Shown here: in pieces, positions 17,184 through 25,363 of the stretch
How positions within the stretch are numbered: position 1 is the stretch's first letter
Layout of the letters: every line of letters begins with the position of its first letter
Assembly (NCBI RefSeq): GCF_000373585.1
Contig: NZ_KB891940.1
Location: 1 to 64,000, forward strand
Length of the DNA: 64,000 nt
From: Streptomyces sp. MspMP-M5
GTDB lineage: Bacteria; Actinomycetota; Actinomycetes; Streptomycetales; Streptomycetaceae
Direction: 5' to 3'
Translations under genes and position numbers: made by a program
The notes under the pieces: model-generated
What the model saw: the letters and a program-made list of their open reading frames with translations, nothing else
The model's database searches: none
What the model was told of the DNA's origin: nothing

Positions 17184-18326
17184 GTGGGCTTCATGGACCG
17201 CGTACGCGGCGAATTCATCGACATCATCGAGTGGACGGACGACAGCCGGGACACGCTCGTCTGGCGCTTCCCGCGCTACGAGAACGAGATCAAGATGGGC
17301 GCCAAGCTCATCGTGCGCGAGTCGCAGGCCGCCGTCTTCGTCAACCAGGGCCGGATCGCGGACGTCTTCGCGCCGGGCATGTACGAGCTCCAGACGGGCA
17401 ACCTGCCGATCCTGGCGACGCTCCAGGGCTGGAAGTACGGCTTCCACTCGCCGTTCAAGGCGGAGGTCTACTTCGTCACCACCCGGCAGTTCACGGACCT
17501 GAAGTGGGGCACCCAGAACCCGGTCACGGTGCGGGACCCGGAGTTCGGCATGGTGCGGCTGCGGGCCTTCGGCGGCTACGCGACGCGGGTGACGGACCCG
17601 GCCCGGCTGATCACCGAACTCGCCGGCACCGACCCGCAGTTCCGCACCGAAGAGGTCGAGGAGTACCTGCGGCAGCTGATCGTGGGGCGGCTCGGCACGT
17701 TGCTGGCCGGCGCCGGCATCCCGATGCTCGACCTCGCCGCGCGCCAGGCCGAGCTCGGCGACCGGCTGGCCAAGGCGCTGACCGACGAGCTGGCGCCGTC
17801 GCACGGCCTGTCCATCCCCAAGTTCGTCATCGAGAACATCTCGCTGCCGCCCGAGGTCGAGCAGGCCATCGACGCCCGCAGCCGGATGGGCATCCTCGGG
17901 AACGTCGACAACTACGCACGCCTCCAGGCGGCGGACGCGATCCGGGACGCGGCGAACAACCCGGGCGGCGCCGGGGAGGGCATCGGCCTGGGGCTGGGCA
18001 TGGCCGCCGGGCAGCAGATGGCCCAGGCGTTCGCGCCCCAGCAGCCCCAGCAGCCGCAGCAGCCCGCCGCTCCGGCGCCCGGCGGCGCGGCCGCTCCGCC
18101 GCCGCTGCCCGGCCAGCAGCAGCACCAGTGGCATGTGGCCGTGAACGGGCAGCAGCAGGGCCCGTACGACCACGCCACGTTCACCGGGCACATCGGGTCG
18201 GGCGCGATCCGGCCCGGCATGCTCGTCTGGCGCGAGGGAATGGCGGCGTGGCAGCCGGTGGAGAACGTGCCCGAGCTCGCCTCGTACTTCCACGCCACCC
18301 CGCCGCCGCTGCCGCCGCAGGTCTGA
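17184..18326 (+). CDS. SPFH-domain protein with C-terminal GYF_2 domain
   Basis: The 380-residue protein resembles the YdjI / virion-core-like SPFH group: MGFMDRVRGEFIDIIEW, then an SPFH beta-domain (RESQAAVFVNQGRIADVFAPGMYEL) and a helical region to about 270. A Gln/Pro-rich linker (QPQQPQQPAAPAPGG) leads to a GYF_2 domain at about 315-375 (WHVAVNGQQQGPYDHATF ... GMLVWREGMAAWQPV). SPFH proteins assemble at membranes as scaffolds; no membrane helix is seen here. GTG 17184 follows a G-rich leader. It is 24 bp from the zinc-ribbon gene, so they form an operon. Confidence 0.88.
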   Translation: MGFMDRVRGEFIDIIEWTDDSRDTLVWRFPRYENEIKMGAKLIVRESQAAVFVNQGRIADVFAPGMYELQTGNLPILATLQGWKYGFHSPFKAEVYFVTTRQFTDLKWGTQNPVTVRDPEFGMVRLRAFGGYATRVTDPARLITELAGTDPQFRTEEVEEYLRQLIVGRLGTLLAGAGIPMLDLAARQAELGDRLAKALTDELAPSHGLSIPKFVIENISLPPEVEQAIDARSRMGILGNVDNYARLQAADAIRDAANNPGGAGEGIGLGLGMAAGQQMAQAFAPQQPQQPQQPAAPAPGGAAAPPPLPGQQQHQWHVAVNGQQQGPYDHATFTGHIGSGAIRPGMLVWREGMAAWQPVENVPELASYFHATPPPLPPQV

Positions 18327-18350
18327 CCCACGCCAGGAGGCCGTGTCCCC

Positions 18351-19673
18351 GTGAGCTACCAGCCGTATCAGCCGCAGCAGCCCTACCAGCCCCAGCAGCC
18401 GTACCAGCAGCCCCAGCAGTATCCGCAGCAGCAGCCCTATCCACAGCAGCCGCAGCCGCCGTACCAGCAGCAGCCGCCCCAGCAGCCGTATCCGCAACAG
18501 GCACCTCAGCAGCCGTACCCGCAGCAAGCTCCCCAGCAGCCGTACCCGCAACAGGCACCGCAGCCGCCGCAGCAGTCCTCCCCGCAGCCGCCCCCGCAGC
18601 CGTACCAGCAGCAGCCCGGCCAGGCTCCGCAGCAGCCCGAGCAGCCGCAGTCCTACGCGTGCCCGAGCTGCGGTTCCACCGCCGAGTACGCCCCGGGGAC
18701 GAACTCCCTGCGCTGCCCGAACTGCCGCTTCGAGCAGCCCATCGCGCCCGTCAACCGTGAGGTGCGGGAGCACGCCTGGGAGGAGCTGGCGTCCCTGGCG
18801 CCCAAGCCGATGGCGGCCGGCGGCCAGGTGCTCAAGTGCCCCGGCTGCGGCGCGACCAACGAGACCAGCGCGCTCTCCGGCCGCTGCCAGTTCTGCGCCA
18901 CGCCCATGGTCGCCTCGGCCGCCGCCGACCGGATCGTGCCCGAGGGCCTGGTGCCCTTCCGGGTCGACAAGCGCGCCGTGCACGACAACCTGGGCAAGTG
19001 GGCCAAATCCCGCTGGTTCGCGCCGAACAGCCTCAAGAAGGTGAACACGGCGGAGACCCTGCACGGGACGTACGTACCGCACTGGACGTACGACGCCCAG
19101 ACCACGTCCTCCTACCGCGGCGAGCGCGGCGAGGAGTACACCGTCGGGAGCGGCGACGACAAGGAGACCAAGGTCCGCTGGTACCGGGTCGGCGGCACGG
19201 TCAACCGCTTCTTCGACGACGTCCTCGTCCCCGGCGTCGGGCACGTCCCGCAGGAACGGCTGGAGGCCCTGGAGCCCTGGCCGCTGAAGGAGGCGGTGGC
19301 CTACCAGGAGGCGTACCTGGCGGGCTTCCGGACCCTGCGGTACGAGGTGGAGCCGGAGGCCGGGTTCGAGAACGCCCGGCAGAAGATGGCCAAGGTCATC
19401 GACAAGGACGTCCGGAAGGACATCGGCGGCGACCGGCAGCGGGTGCACTCGGTCGACACCTCCTACCGGGAGGTGACGTACAAGCTCCTGCTGCTCCCGG
19501 TGTGGTTCGCGTCCTACGTCTACAACGGCAAGCAGTGGCAGGTGATGGTCAACGCCGAGACCGGCGAGGTCACCGGCGACCGCCCCTACAGCCCCGTGAA
19601 GATCGCCTTCGCCGTGCTGCTGCTGGCGGTGATCGTGACGGTCGCGGTCGTCTTCGGCCGCCACCACCACTGA
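18351..19673 (+). CDS. Membrane-anchored double zinc-ribbon protein with Pro/Gln-rich N-terminus
   Basis: A 440-residue partner of the SPFH gene. Residues 1-100 are built from PYQQPQQ / YPQQAPQQ repeats. Two zinc ribbons follow: CPSCGS ... LRCPNCRF (about 102-125) and KCPGCGA ... RCQFCATP (about 163-187). A beta-rich middle domain (YVPHWTYDAQTTSSYRGERG) comes next, and a single C-terminal membrane helix (IAFAVLLLAVIVTVAVVF) ends in GRHHH. Similar SPFH plus zinc-ribbon pairs recur in bacteria, sometimes annotated 'TFIIB-type zinc ribbon'; the function is unknown. GTG 18351 was chosen after an AGGAGG at about 18336. A terminator hairpin follows. Confidence 0.85.
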   Translation: MSYQPYQPQQPYQPQQPYQQPQQYPQQQPYPQQPQPPYQQQPPQQPYPQQAPQQPYPQQAPQQPYPQQAPQPPQQSSPQPPPQPYQQQPGQAPQQPEQPQSYACPSCGSTAEYAPGTNSLRCPNCRFEQPIAPVNREVREHAWEELASLAPKPMAAGGQVLKCPGCGATNETSALSGRCQFCATPMVASAAADRIVPEGLVPFRVDKRAVHDNLGKWAKSRWFAPNSLKKVNTAETLHGTYVPHWTYDAQTTSSYRGERGEEYTVGSGDDKETKVRWYRVGGTVNRFFDDVLVPGVGHVPQERLEALEPWPLKEAVAYQEAYLAGFRTLRYEVEPEAGFENARQKMAKVIDKDVRKDIGGDRQRVHSVDTSYREVTYKLLLLPVWFASYVYNGKQWQVMVNAETGEVTGDRPYSPVKIAFAVLLLAVIVTVAVVFGRHHH

Positions 19674-19686
19674 CGGACCGGCACTG

Positions 19687-19717
19687 CGACGGGCCCGGTG
19701 CCACGCCGGGCCCGTCG
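19687..19717 (+). terminator. 12-bp-stem terminator
   Basis: CGACGGGCCCGG (19687-19698), 7-nt loop, CCGGGCCCGTCG (19706-19717), a perfect stem 14 bp past the zinc-ribbon stop. It separates that operon from the ECF42-type unit. Confidence 0.8.
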
Positions 19718-19756
19718 CCGCCGAAAACTGCGCTCGGCAAAAAAATCGGCCGGCGA

Positions 19757-19783
19757 TGTCGAGAACGCGTGGCCGGCTCCGTC
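19757..19783 (+). promoter_or_regulatory. ECF42-type promoter for the YCII-sigma operon
   Basis: TGTCGA (19757-19762) and CGTC (19780-19783) are 17 bp apart. As I recall it, the reported ECF42 target motif is TGTCGA at -35 with CGA/TC or CGTC at -10. The site lies 50-80 bp before the YCII start, which suggests autoregulation by the sigma factor encoded two genes along. Confidence 0.7.
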
Positions 19784-19834
19784 CTCGGTGTGCACGCGAC
19801 CACAATGGCTCGCACCAGCACCGAGGAGAACCCC

Positions 19835-20242
19835 ATGGCCAAGTACCTGCTGCTGAAGCACTACCGAGGCGCCCCGGCTCCGGTCAACGACGTGCCCATG
19901 GACCAGTGGACGCCGGAGGAGATCTCGGCCCACGTCCAGTACATGAACGACTTCGCGGCCCGGCTGGAGAAGACCGGCGAGTTCGTCGACGGCCAGGCGC
20001 TCGCCCCCGAGGGCGCGTGGGTCCGCTACGACGGCGAGGGTCGTCCGCCGGTCACCGACGGGCCGTTCGCGGAGACCAAGGACCTCATCGCCGGCTGGAT
20101 GATCATCGACGTCGACAGCTACGAGCGCGCCGTCGAGCTGGCCGGGGAGCTGTCGGCCGCCCCCGGCGCGGGCGGCCGGCCGATCCACGAGTGGCTGGAG
20201 GTGCGCCCGTTCCTGGCCTGCCCGCCCACCATCACGGAGTGA
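19835..20242 (+). CDS. YCII-related DGPF-domain protein
   Basis: A 135-residue ferredoxin-like-fold protein with the family signature DGPFAETKDLIAGWMIIDVDS at about 76-96. Its function is unknown, but such genes are typically paired with ECF42 sigma factors in place of an anti-sigma gene. ATG 19835 was chosen for GAGGAG six nt upstream; an in-frame ATG at 19805 would add ten residues. The sigma gene begins 8 bp past its stop (or overlaps it, if GTG 20239 is used). Confidence 0.92.
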   Translation: MAKYLLLKHYRGAPAPVNDVPMDQWTPEEISAHVQYMNDFAARLEKTGEFVDGQALAPEGAWVRYDGEGRPPVTDGPFAETKDLIAGWMIIDVDSYERAVELAGELSAAPGAGGRPIHEWLEVRPFLACPPTITE

Positions 20243-20250
20243 CCTCACCG

Positions 20251-21390
20251 ATGGACGAGGCCCTGCTCAGGAGCCTCACGCCCAGCGTGCTCGCCCTCCT
20301 CGTCCGCCGCGGAGCCGACTTCGCGGCGGCCGAGGACGCCGTGCAGGACGCGCTGGTCGAGGCGGTCCGCGCCTGGCCGGCCCAACAGCCGCGAGACCCC
20401 AAGGGCTGGCTGGTCACCGTGGCCTGGCGCAAGTTCCTCGACGCGACCCGGGCGGACGCGGCCCGCCGCCGGCGCGAGGACCGCGTCGAGGAGGAGCCGG
20501 CGCCCGGGCCGGCGCCCTCCGTGGACGACACGCTCCAGCTCTACTTCCTGTGCGCCCACCCGTCGCTGACCCCGGCGTCCGCGGTCGCGCTCACGCTGCG
20601 CGCCGTCGGTGGCCTGACGACCCGTCAGATCGCGCAAGCCTATGTCGTACCCGAGTCGACCATGGCGCAGCGCATCAGCCGGGCCAAGCGCACCGTCTCC
20701 GCCGTACGTCTGGACCGGCCCGGCGACGTCGCCACCGTGCTGCGCGTCCTCTACCTGGTCTTCAACGAGGGCTACTCCGGCGACCTCGACCTCGCCGCCG
20801 AGGCCATCCGGCTCACCCGGCAGCTCGCGGCCGCCGTCGACCACCCCGAGGTGGCCGGGCTGCTCGCCCTCATGCTGCTCCACCACGCCCGGCGCGCCGC
20901 CCGGACCGCGCCGGACGGCAGCCTGGTGCCGCTCGCCGAGCAGGACCGCGGCCGCTGGGACACGCGGCTGATCGCCGAGGGCGTCGAGATCCTCCAGGCC
21001 GCCCTCGCCCGCGACCGGCTGGGCGAGTTCCAGGCCCAGGCCGCCATCGCCGCCCTGCACGCCGACGCACCCACCGCCGAGGAGACCGACTGGGTCCAGA
21101 TCGTCGAGTGGTACGACGAGCTCACGCGCCTGACCGACAGCCCCATCGTCCGGCTCAACCGCGCGGTGGCCGTCGGGGAGGCCGACGGACCGCGCGCCGG
21201 CCTGGCGGCGCTCGCGGCGCTGGACGACTCACTGCCCCGTTATGCCGCGGTGGCGGCGTACCTCCACGAACGCGACGGCGACCTCGCGACGGCGGCCCGG
21301 CTCTACGCCGAGGCGGCCCACAAGGCACCCAACCTCGCCGAGCGCGACCACCTGACGCGCCAGGCCGCCCGGCTCAACACCCGCCGGTGA
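20251..21390 (+). CDS. ECF42-group RNA polymerase sigma factor with C-terminal extension
   Basis: The 379-residue sigma factor has region 2 at about 8-75 (FAAAEDAVQDALVEAVRAWP ... GWLVTVAWRKFLDATRAD) and region 4 at about 105-150 (LTTRQIAQAYVVPESTMAQRISRAKRTV). A long helical extension from about 160 has TPR-like helices (FNEGYSGDLDLAAEAIRL, LLALMLLHHARRAAR, LNRAVAVGEADGPRAGLAAL). The extension is the hallmark of ECF42 and is thought to take the place of an anti-sigma factor. ATG 20251 has GGAG 10 nt upstream; GTG 20239 overlapping the YCII stop (GTGA) is an alternative. The upstream promoter motif predicts autoregulation. Confidence 0.93.
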   Translation: MDEALLRSLTPSVLALLVRRGADFAAAEDAVQDALVEAVRAWPAQQPRDPKGWLVTVAWRKFLDATRADAARRRREDRVEEEPAPGPAPSVDDTLQLYFLCAHPSLTPASAVALTLRAVGGLTTRQIAQAYVVPESTMAQRISRAKRTVSAVRLDRPGDVATVLRVLYLVFNEGYSGDLDLAAEAIRLTRQLAAAVDHPEVAGLLALMLLHHARRAARTAPDGSLVPLAEQDRGRWDTRLIAEGVEILQAALARDRLGEFQAQAAIAALHADAPTAEETDWVQIVEWYDELTRLTDSPIVRLNRAVAVGEADGPRAGLAALAALDDSLPRYAAVAAYLHERDGDLATAARLYAEAAHKAPNLAERDHLTRQAARLNTRR

Positions 21391-21395
21391 ACAGC

Positions 21396-21875
21396 TCAGG
21401 ACGCCTTCAACAGCGCGCCCTCGCGCCACTTGAGGATCTTGTCGAAGCTGACCACCGCGCCGCGTCGGCCCGTGCGGTTGCGGTACTGGACGTGGTCGGT
21501 GAGTGCCTCGATCAGAAAGAGCCCCCGGCCGTCCTCGGCGTAACCGGGGGCCTGCGCGGGGGCTGGGACGGTGACCTGCGGCAGTGCGCGGTCCGCGGTG
21601 GTATGGGGTGGGGCGCTGTGGAAACCGGGTCCGGCGTCGGTGACCTCGATGCGGCAGGTGTCGCCGTCGATGTAGGCGGTGACGCGGTAGTCGTCGTCGG
21701 CGGCGTCGCCGCCGTGCTCGACGGCGTTGGCACACGCCTCGGAAAGGGCTACCGAGAGGTCGTAACAGATGTCCGGGTCGACGCCGGCGGTCTCCATCGC
21801 GCCCAGCAGCAACCGCCGGGCGAGCGGCACACTCGCGGGCTCACGCCGCAGATGGAGGGTCCACCAGATGCTCAT
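21396..21875 (-). CDS. RsbW-like ATP-binding protein (anti-sigma kinase family)
   Basis: A 159-residue HATPase_c_2 protein with N-box LSEACANAVEHGG (about 48-60), G1-like EVTDAGPGFHS (about 79) and G2-like YAEDGRGLFLIEALTDHV (about 117-135), so it probably binds ATP. Homologues act as anti-sigma or anti-anti-sigma kinases. ATG 21875 (MSIWWTLHLRR) has AGGAG-type signals upstream; an in-frame start at 21905 would add ten residues. It converges on the ECF42 gene with only 5 bp between them; ECF42 factors are not thought to use such kinases, so a functional link is doubtful. Confidence 0.88.
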   Translation of the reverse strand: MSIWWTLHLRREPASVPLARRLLLGAMETAGVDPDICYDLSVALSEACANAVEHGGDAADDDYRVTAYIDGDTCRIEVTDAGPGFHSAPPHTTADRALPQVTVPAPAQAPGYAEDGRGLFLIEALTDHVQYRNRTGRRGAVVSFDKILKWREGALLKAS

Positions 21876-22129
21876 CGCTCCTGCCTCCTGGCCACGGCTC
21901 GACATACCGATACGTATTGCCGGGCCGCAAGGTCGGTAAGCATCTCCGGGACGTGATGCCGCTCATTCGGCGGATGCGAAAAGTGAGCGCACCGGTGTAG
22001 GCGAGGTGCCGGGTGCACGCCTCCGCGCGCCCGCCCCGGGACTCCGGACGCCCCTGGTGGGCGCCCCGGTGACCCGGCCGCGCCGTAGCCGGTGAAACCC
22101 TGCCGTACGCGGCGAAGAGGGGCAGTGGG

Positions 22130-22984
22130 ATGATGGCGGCCGCCATGACTGCCCCCTCCGTCCCCACAGCGCGGGCGGCCGCCGATCTGCGGCTGCTCCG
22201 GGCCGCGGTGTTCACCGCGGCCTGCGTCATGCTGTCCGCGGCCGGGCACATGGCCGCGTCGTGGGCCGCGGTCCCGCTGTGGACGCTGGGGCTGGCCGCG
22301 GTCGCGGTGTTCGCGGTGGCGGTCCCGCTGGCCGGCCGGGAGCGCTCGCTGCCCGGTATCGCGGCCGGTCTGGCGGTCGGCCAACTGGCGCTGCACACGC
22401 TGTTCTCGATGGGCCAGCACCCGATGCCGGTGCTCTCCGCGCCGGCGTCCGGCCTCTCGGACCAGGCGGCGGTCGCGCTGGCCCGGCACATGACGTGCGG
22501 GCTGGACGGCGTCCGGCTCGACGGCGGCACCGCACGGCAGTTGCTCGGCCCCGGCGGGACGGACCTGGCGGGGAACGCCGGGCTGGCCGGCGCCGGCGGG
22601 CACCCCATGAGCGGTGCCGGCGCCCCGATGATGGCGCACTGCCTGGCGCCGTCGCTGCCCATGCTGCTCGGGCACCTGCTCGCCGCGGTCGGCCTCGGCT
22701 GGCTGCTGCGGCGCGGTGAGGCGGCCCTGTGGCGGCTGGTGCGGCTGTCCGCCCCGGCGGCGCACGAACTCGCGGCGCGGGCGCTGGTCGGCGCGGTGCG
22801 CCGGTCGCTCGCGCTGGTGCGGGTCCTGCTCACGGCGCTCGGCGCGGCACAGGAGGAGGGGCGGCGCGCCCCCTCGGCACACGGGGACGGGCCCGGCCCC
22901 CGGGATCCGGCGCTGCACCACAGCGTCGTACGGCGCGGCCCGCCGGTCGCCGGCCGGCTCGGCCTCCTGGCCACCGCGGTCTGA
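22130..22984 (+). CDS. Multi-pass membrane protein of the copper cluster
   Basis: A 284-residue integral membrane protein with about four or five hydrophobic helices: LLRAAVFTAACVMLSAAGHMAA, PLWTLGLAAVAVFAVAVPLA, LPGIAAGLAVGQLALHTLF and LPMLLGHLLAAVGLGWLL. Between them lies a Met/His/Cys-bearing loop (SMGQHPMPV, RHMTCGLDG, GGHPMSGAGAPMMAHCLAP) that could bind copper. It has no characterised relative that I recognise. It stands at the head of a copper-trafficking cluster (YcnI, Sco, PCuAC, CopCD, DyP), 152 bp before ycnI. The start is ATG 22130, with GAGGGG upstream. Confidence 0.8.
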   Translation: MMAAAMTAPSVPTARAAADLRLLRAAVFTAACVMLSAAGHMAASWAAVPLWTLGLAAVAVFAVAVPLAGRERSLPGIAAGLAVGQLALHTLFSMGQHPMPVLSAPASGLSDQAAVALARHMTCGLDGVRLDGGTARQLLGPGGTDLAGNAGLAGAGGHPMSGAGAPMMAHCLAPSLPMLLGHLLAAVGLGWLLRRGEAALWRLVRLSAPAAHELAARALVGAVRRSLALVRVLLTALGAAQEEGRRAPSAHGDGPGPRDPALHHSVVRRGPPVAGRLGLLATAV

Positions 22985-23136
22985 CCCCACGCGCAGCACG
23001 CTCCCGGAGAAGAACGGGACGGACGGCGGCGCGCGGCGGCAGCGTGCGCGGGCCCGGCCAGGGCCAGAACGCCACCCCACCCCGCAGTCGTTCCCCTTCC
23101 TCTTCTCCCTTTCTTCTTCCAGTGGAGCGTTTCACC

Positions 23137-23937
23137 ATGGACAAGAAGTCCGGTATGTCTGAGATTTCGGTCGGCGCACCGTCGCCCTCGTCGTCGCCCT
23201 CGCCGTCGTCCGCGTCCTCGACGCGGCGGCTGGTCCGCCGGCTCCCCGTCGTCGGCGGGATCGCGGCCGGCAGCGTGCTGCTGCTGGCCGGTCCGGCCTT
23301 CGCGCACGTCACCGTGCAGCCGGGCACCGCCCCCAAGGGCGGCTTCGCCACCGTCGACATCAAGGTGCCCAACGAGCGCGACAACGCCTCGACGGTGAAG
23401 GTCGAGGTCTCCCTGCCGACCGACCACCCGCTCGCCTCCGTCATGCCGCAGCCGGTGCCCGGCTGGAAGGTGGACGTGACCAAGTCCAAGCTCGCCAAGC
23501 CCCTGGAGAGGGAGGGCGAGAAGATCAACGAGGCTCCCTCGAAGATCACTTGGACCGCGGAGGACAAGGGCATCGAGCCCGGCCAGTTCCAGCAGTTCCC
23601 GCTCTCCGTCGGTCAGCTGCCCAGCAACACCGACCAGCTGGTCTTCAAGGCCCTCCAGACGTACTCCGACAACCAGGTCGTGCGCTGGATCGAGCCGGCC
23701 AAGCCCGGTGGCCCGGAGCCGGAGAACCCGGCGCCGGTGCTCAAGCTGACCGCGGCCGAGGCCCAGGGCGCCGGCGGCGCGTCCGACGACGGCAAGAACG
23801 GCACCCGGGGCGACACCGCGGCCGCCGCGCCGGCCACCAGCGACACCACCGCACGGGTGCTGGGCGTGGCCGGGATCGTCGTCGGCATCGCCGGCGTCGC
23901 CTTCGGCGTACTGGCCGGCCGGCGCCGCAGCGCCTGA
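23137..23937 (+). CDS. ycnI: YcnI family (DUF1775) copper-binding membrane protein
   Basis: The 266-residue protein has a Ser/Pro-rich N-terminus, a signal sequence (VVGGIAAGSVLLLAGPAFA) and predicted cleavage just before His (AFA^HVTVQPG). In characterised YcnI this new N-terminal His coordinates Cu(II). The DUF1775 domain covers about 60-200 and includes the conserved Trp-containing strand VVRWIEP. A C-terminal membrane helix (VLGVAGIVVGIAGVAFGVLAG) ends in Arg-rich RRR. Role: copper capture at the outer face of the membrane. A pyrimidine-rich leader (about 23080-23120) precedes the gene. Confidence 0.93.
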   Translation: MDKKSGMSEISVGAPSPSSSPSPSSASSTRRLVRRLPVVGGIAAGSVLLLAGPAFAHVTVQPGTAPKGGFATVDIKVPNERDNASTVKVEVSLPTDHPLASVMPQPVPGWKVDVTKSKLAKPLEREGEKINEAPSKITWTAEDKGIEPGQFQQFPLSVGQLPSNTDQLVFKALQTYSDNQVVRWIEPAKPGGPEPENPAPVLKLTAAEAQGAGGASDDGKNGTRGDTAAAAPATSDTTARVLGVAGIVVGIAGVAFGVLAGRRRSA

Positions 23938-24116
23938 CCCCGTCCCCGGAGGCGGCCGGACCGGCGCACCCCACGCGCCGGTCCGGCACCCCCGGTACGA
24001 CCTTCCCGACCGCCGCTCACACCTTCCCGACCGACGCCCGCCACGGGCGTCCCGACGAGCCCCCCGAACCCCGTACACCCAGCGGCCACGCGCCACGGAA
24101 AGACCGGGACACACCC

Positions 24117-24770
24117 ATGCACCGAAGGAAACTGCTGCTGTCCGCCCTGGGGGCGGCAGCCGCTCTCGGCCTCACCCTGACCGCCTGCGACAGCGGCGGC
24201 GGCGACCAGCCCGCCGCCGTGGTCTCCGGTGGGACGGCGGCCAAGCCGATCGTCGCCCTCGACACCCCGATGGAGAAGCCGGACCTCACGCTGACCGACG
24301 CGGACGGCAAGTCCTACGACCTGCTGGAGAAGACCAAGGGCCACCCGACCCTGATCTACTTCGGCTACACCAACTGCCCGGACGTCTGCCCGACCACGAT
24401 GGCCAACATCGCGGTGGCGGTGAAGCAGCTCCCGGCCGCCGAACGCAGCGATCTGCGGGTGGTCTTCGTGACCTCCGACCCCGAGCGCGACACCCCGGCC
24501 CAGCTCAAGAAGTGGCTCGGCGGCATCAACCAGGACTTCATCGGGCTCACCGGCCCGTTCAAGAAGATCCAGCAGGCCGCCCGCAGCGTCAACATCGGCA
24601 TCGAGGCGCCGGTCAAGAAGAAGAACGGCGACGTGGTCTCCACTCACGGCGCCCAGGTCCTGCTCAGCTCCCCCAAGGACGACAAGATCCACTGGATGGG
24701 GCTGCAGGAAGCCACCGCCGACAACTACACCTCCGCACTTCCGAAGATCATCAAGGGACAGAACCCGTGA
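24117..24770 (+). CDS. sco: Sco-type copper chaperone lipoprotein
   Basis: This 217-residue SCO1/SenC-family lipoprotein has lipobox LTLTAC at about residues 20-25. The thioredoxin-like domain carries the copper ligands: the CxxxC pair in NCPDVCPTT (about 85-92) and a distal His in STHGAQVLL. Sco proteins deliver copper to the CuA/CuB sites of cytochrome oxidase; in streptomycetes an orthologue also serves radical copper oxidase maturation. The TGA overlaps GTG of the next gene (GTGA), showing coupled synthesis with the PCuAC lipoprotein. Confidence 0.95.
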   Translation: MHRRKLLLSALGAAAALGLTLTACDSGGGDQPAAVVSGGTAAKPIVALDTPMEKPDLTLTDADGKSYDLLEKTKGHPTLIYFGYTNCPDVCPTTMANIAVAVKQLPAAERSDLRVVFVTSDPERDTPAQLKKWLGGINQDFIGLTGPFKKIQQAARSVNIGIEAPVKKKNGDVVSTHGAQVLLSSPKDDKIHWMGLQEATADNYTSALPKIIKGQNP

Positions 24771-25264
24771 ACCGCCGCACCACCCCCCGCGCCCCCCTCG
24801 CCACCCTCACCCCCGCAAGCCGCCGAATAGCCCTCGGCTCCGCGCTCGCCCTCGCCGCCGGCCTCACCCTGGCGGGCTGCGGCGGCGGGGACGGCAAGCC
24901 CCAGCTCTCGGTCAGCGGCGCCTACATGCCGCAGCCGATCACCGACGGCATGGCCGGCGCCTACTTCGTGGTCAAGAACAGCGGCGGCACCGCCGACAAG
25001 CTGACCTCGGTCACCAGCGACCTGTCCAAGGACATCTCCCTCCACAAGACCACCGGCAACAAGATGGAGCAGGTCGACTCCCTGCCGGTGCCCGCCAACG
25101 GCCAGCTCAAGCTCAGCGCCGGCGGCAACCACCTGATGTTCATGGGCCTGAGCCACAAGCCCACCGCGGGCCAGAAGGTCACCGTCGAACTGCACTTCGC
25201 CACCGCCGACCCCGTGAAGGTCGACGTCCCGGTGAAGCCGGCCGACTACCGGCCGGGGAAGTGA
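24767..25264 (+). CDS. PCu(A)C-type copper chaperone lipoprotein
   Basis: A 165-residue lipoprotein (lipobox LTLAGC near residue 36) with the PCu(A)C copper site: His in SLHKTTGNKMEQV, the Met ten residues on, and the later His-x-Met in GGNHLMFMGL. It would hand Cu(I) to, or receive it from, the Sco protein encoded immediately upstream, with which it overlaps by four bases. In S. lividans the corresponding pair (ECuC and Sco) acts in a copper relay. The start is GTG 24767. Confidence 0.94.
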   Translation: MNRRTTPRAPLATLTPASRRIALGSALALAAGLTLAGCGGGDGKPQLSVSGAYMPQPITDGMAGAYFVVKNSGGTADKLTSVTSDLSKDISLHKTTGNKMEQVDSLPVPANGQLKLSAGGNHLMFMGLSHKPTAGQKVTVELHFATADPVKVDVPVKPADYRPGK

Positions 25265-25363
25265 CGGCCGCCGCACCACCGCGGACGCCATGACGTGACG
25301 GGCCCCGGCGGGCCCAGTGGAGGAAACGGACACCTCATGCCAACGGGAAGGGGAGCGCACACC

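Noticed and set aside
15049..17502. 817-codon open frame antisense to the FAD dehydrogenase
   Set aside because: The opposite strand encodes a clear flavoprotein; the long frame is a by-product of high GC content.
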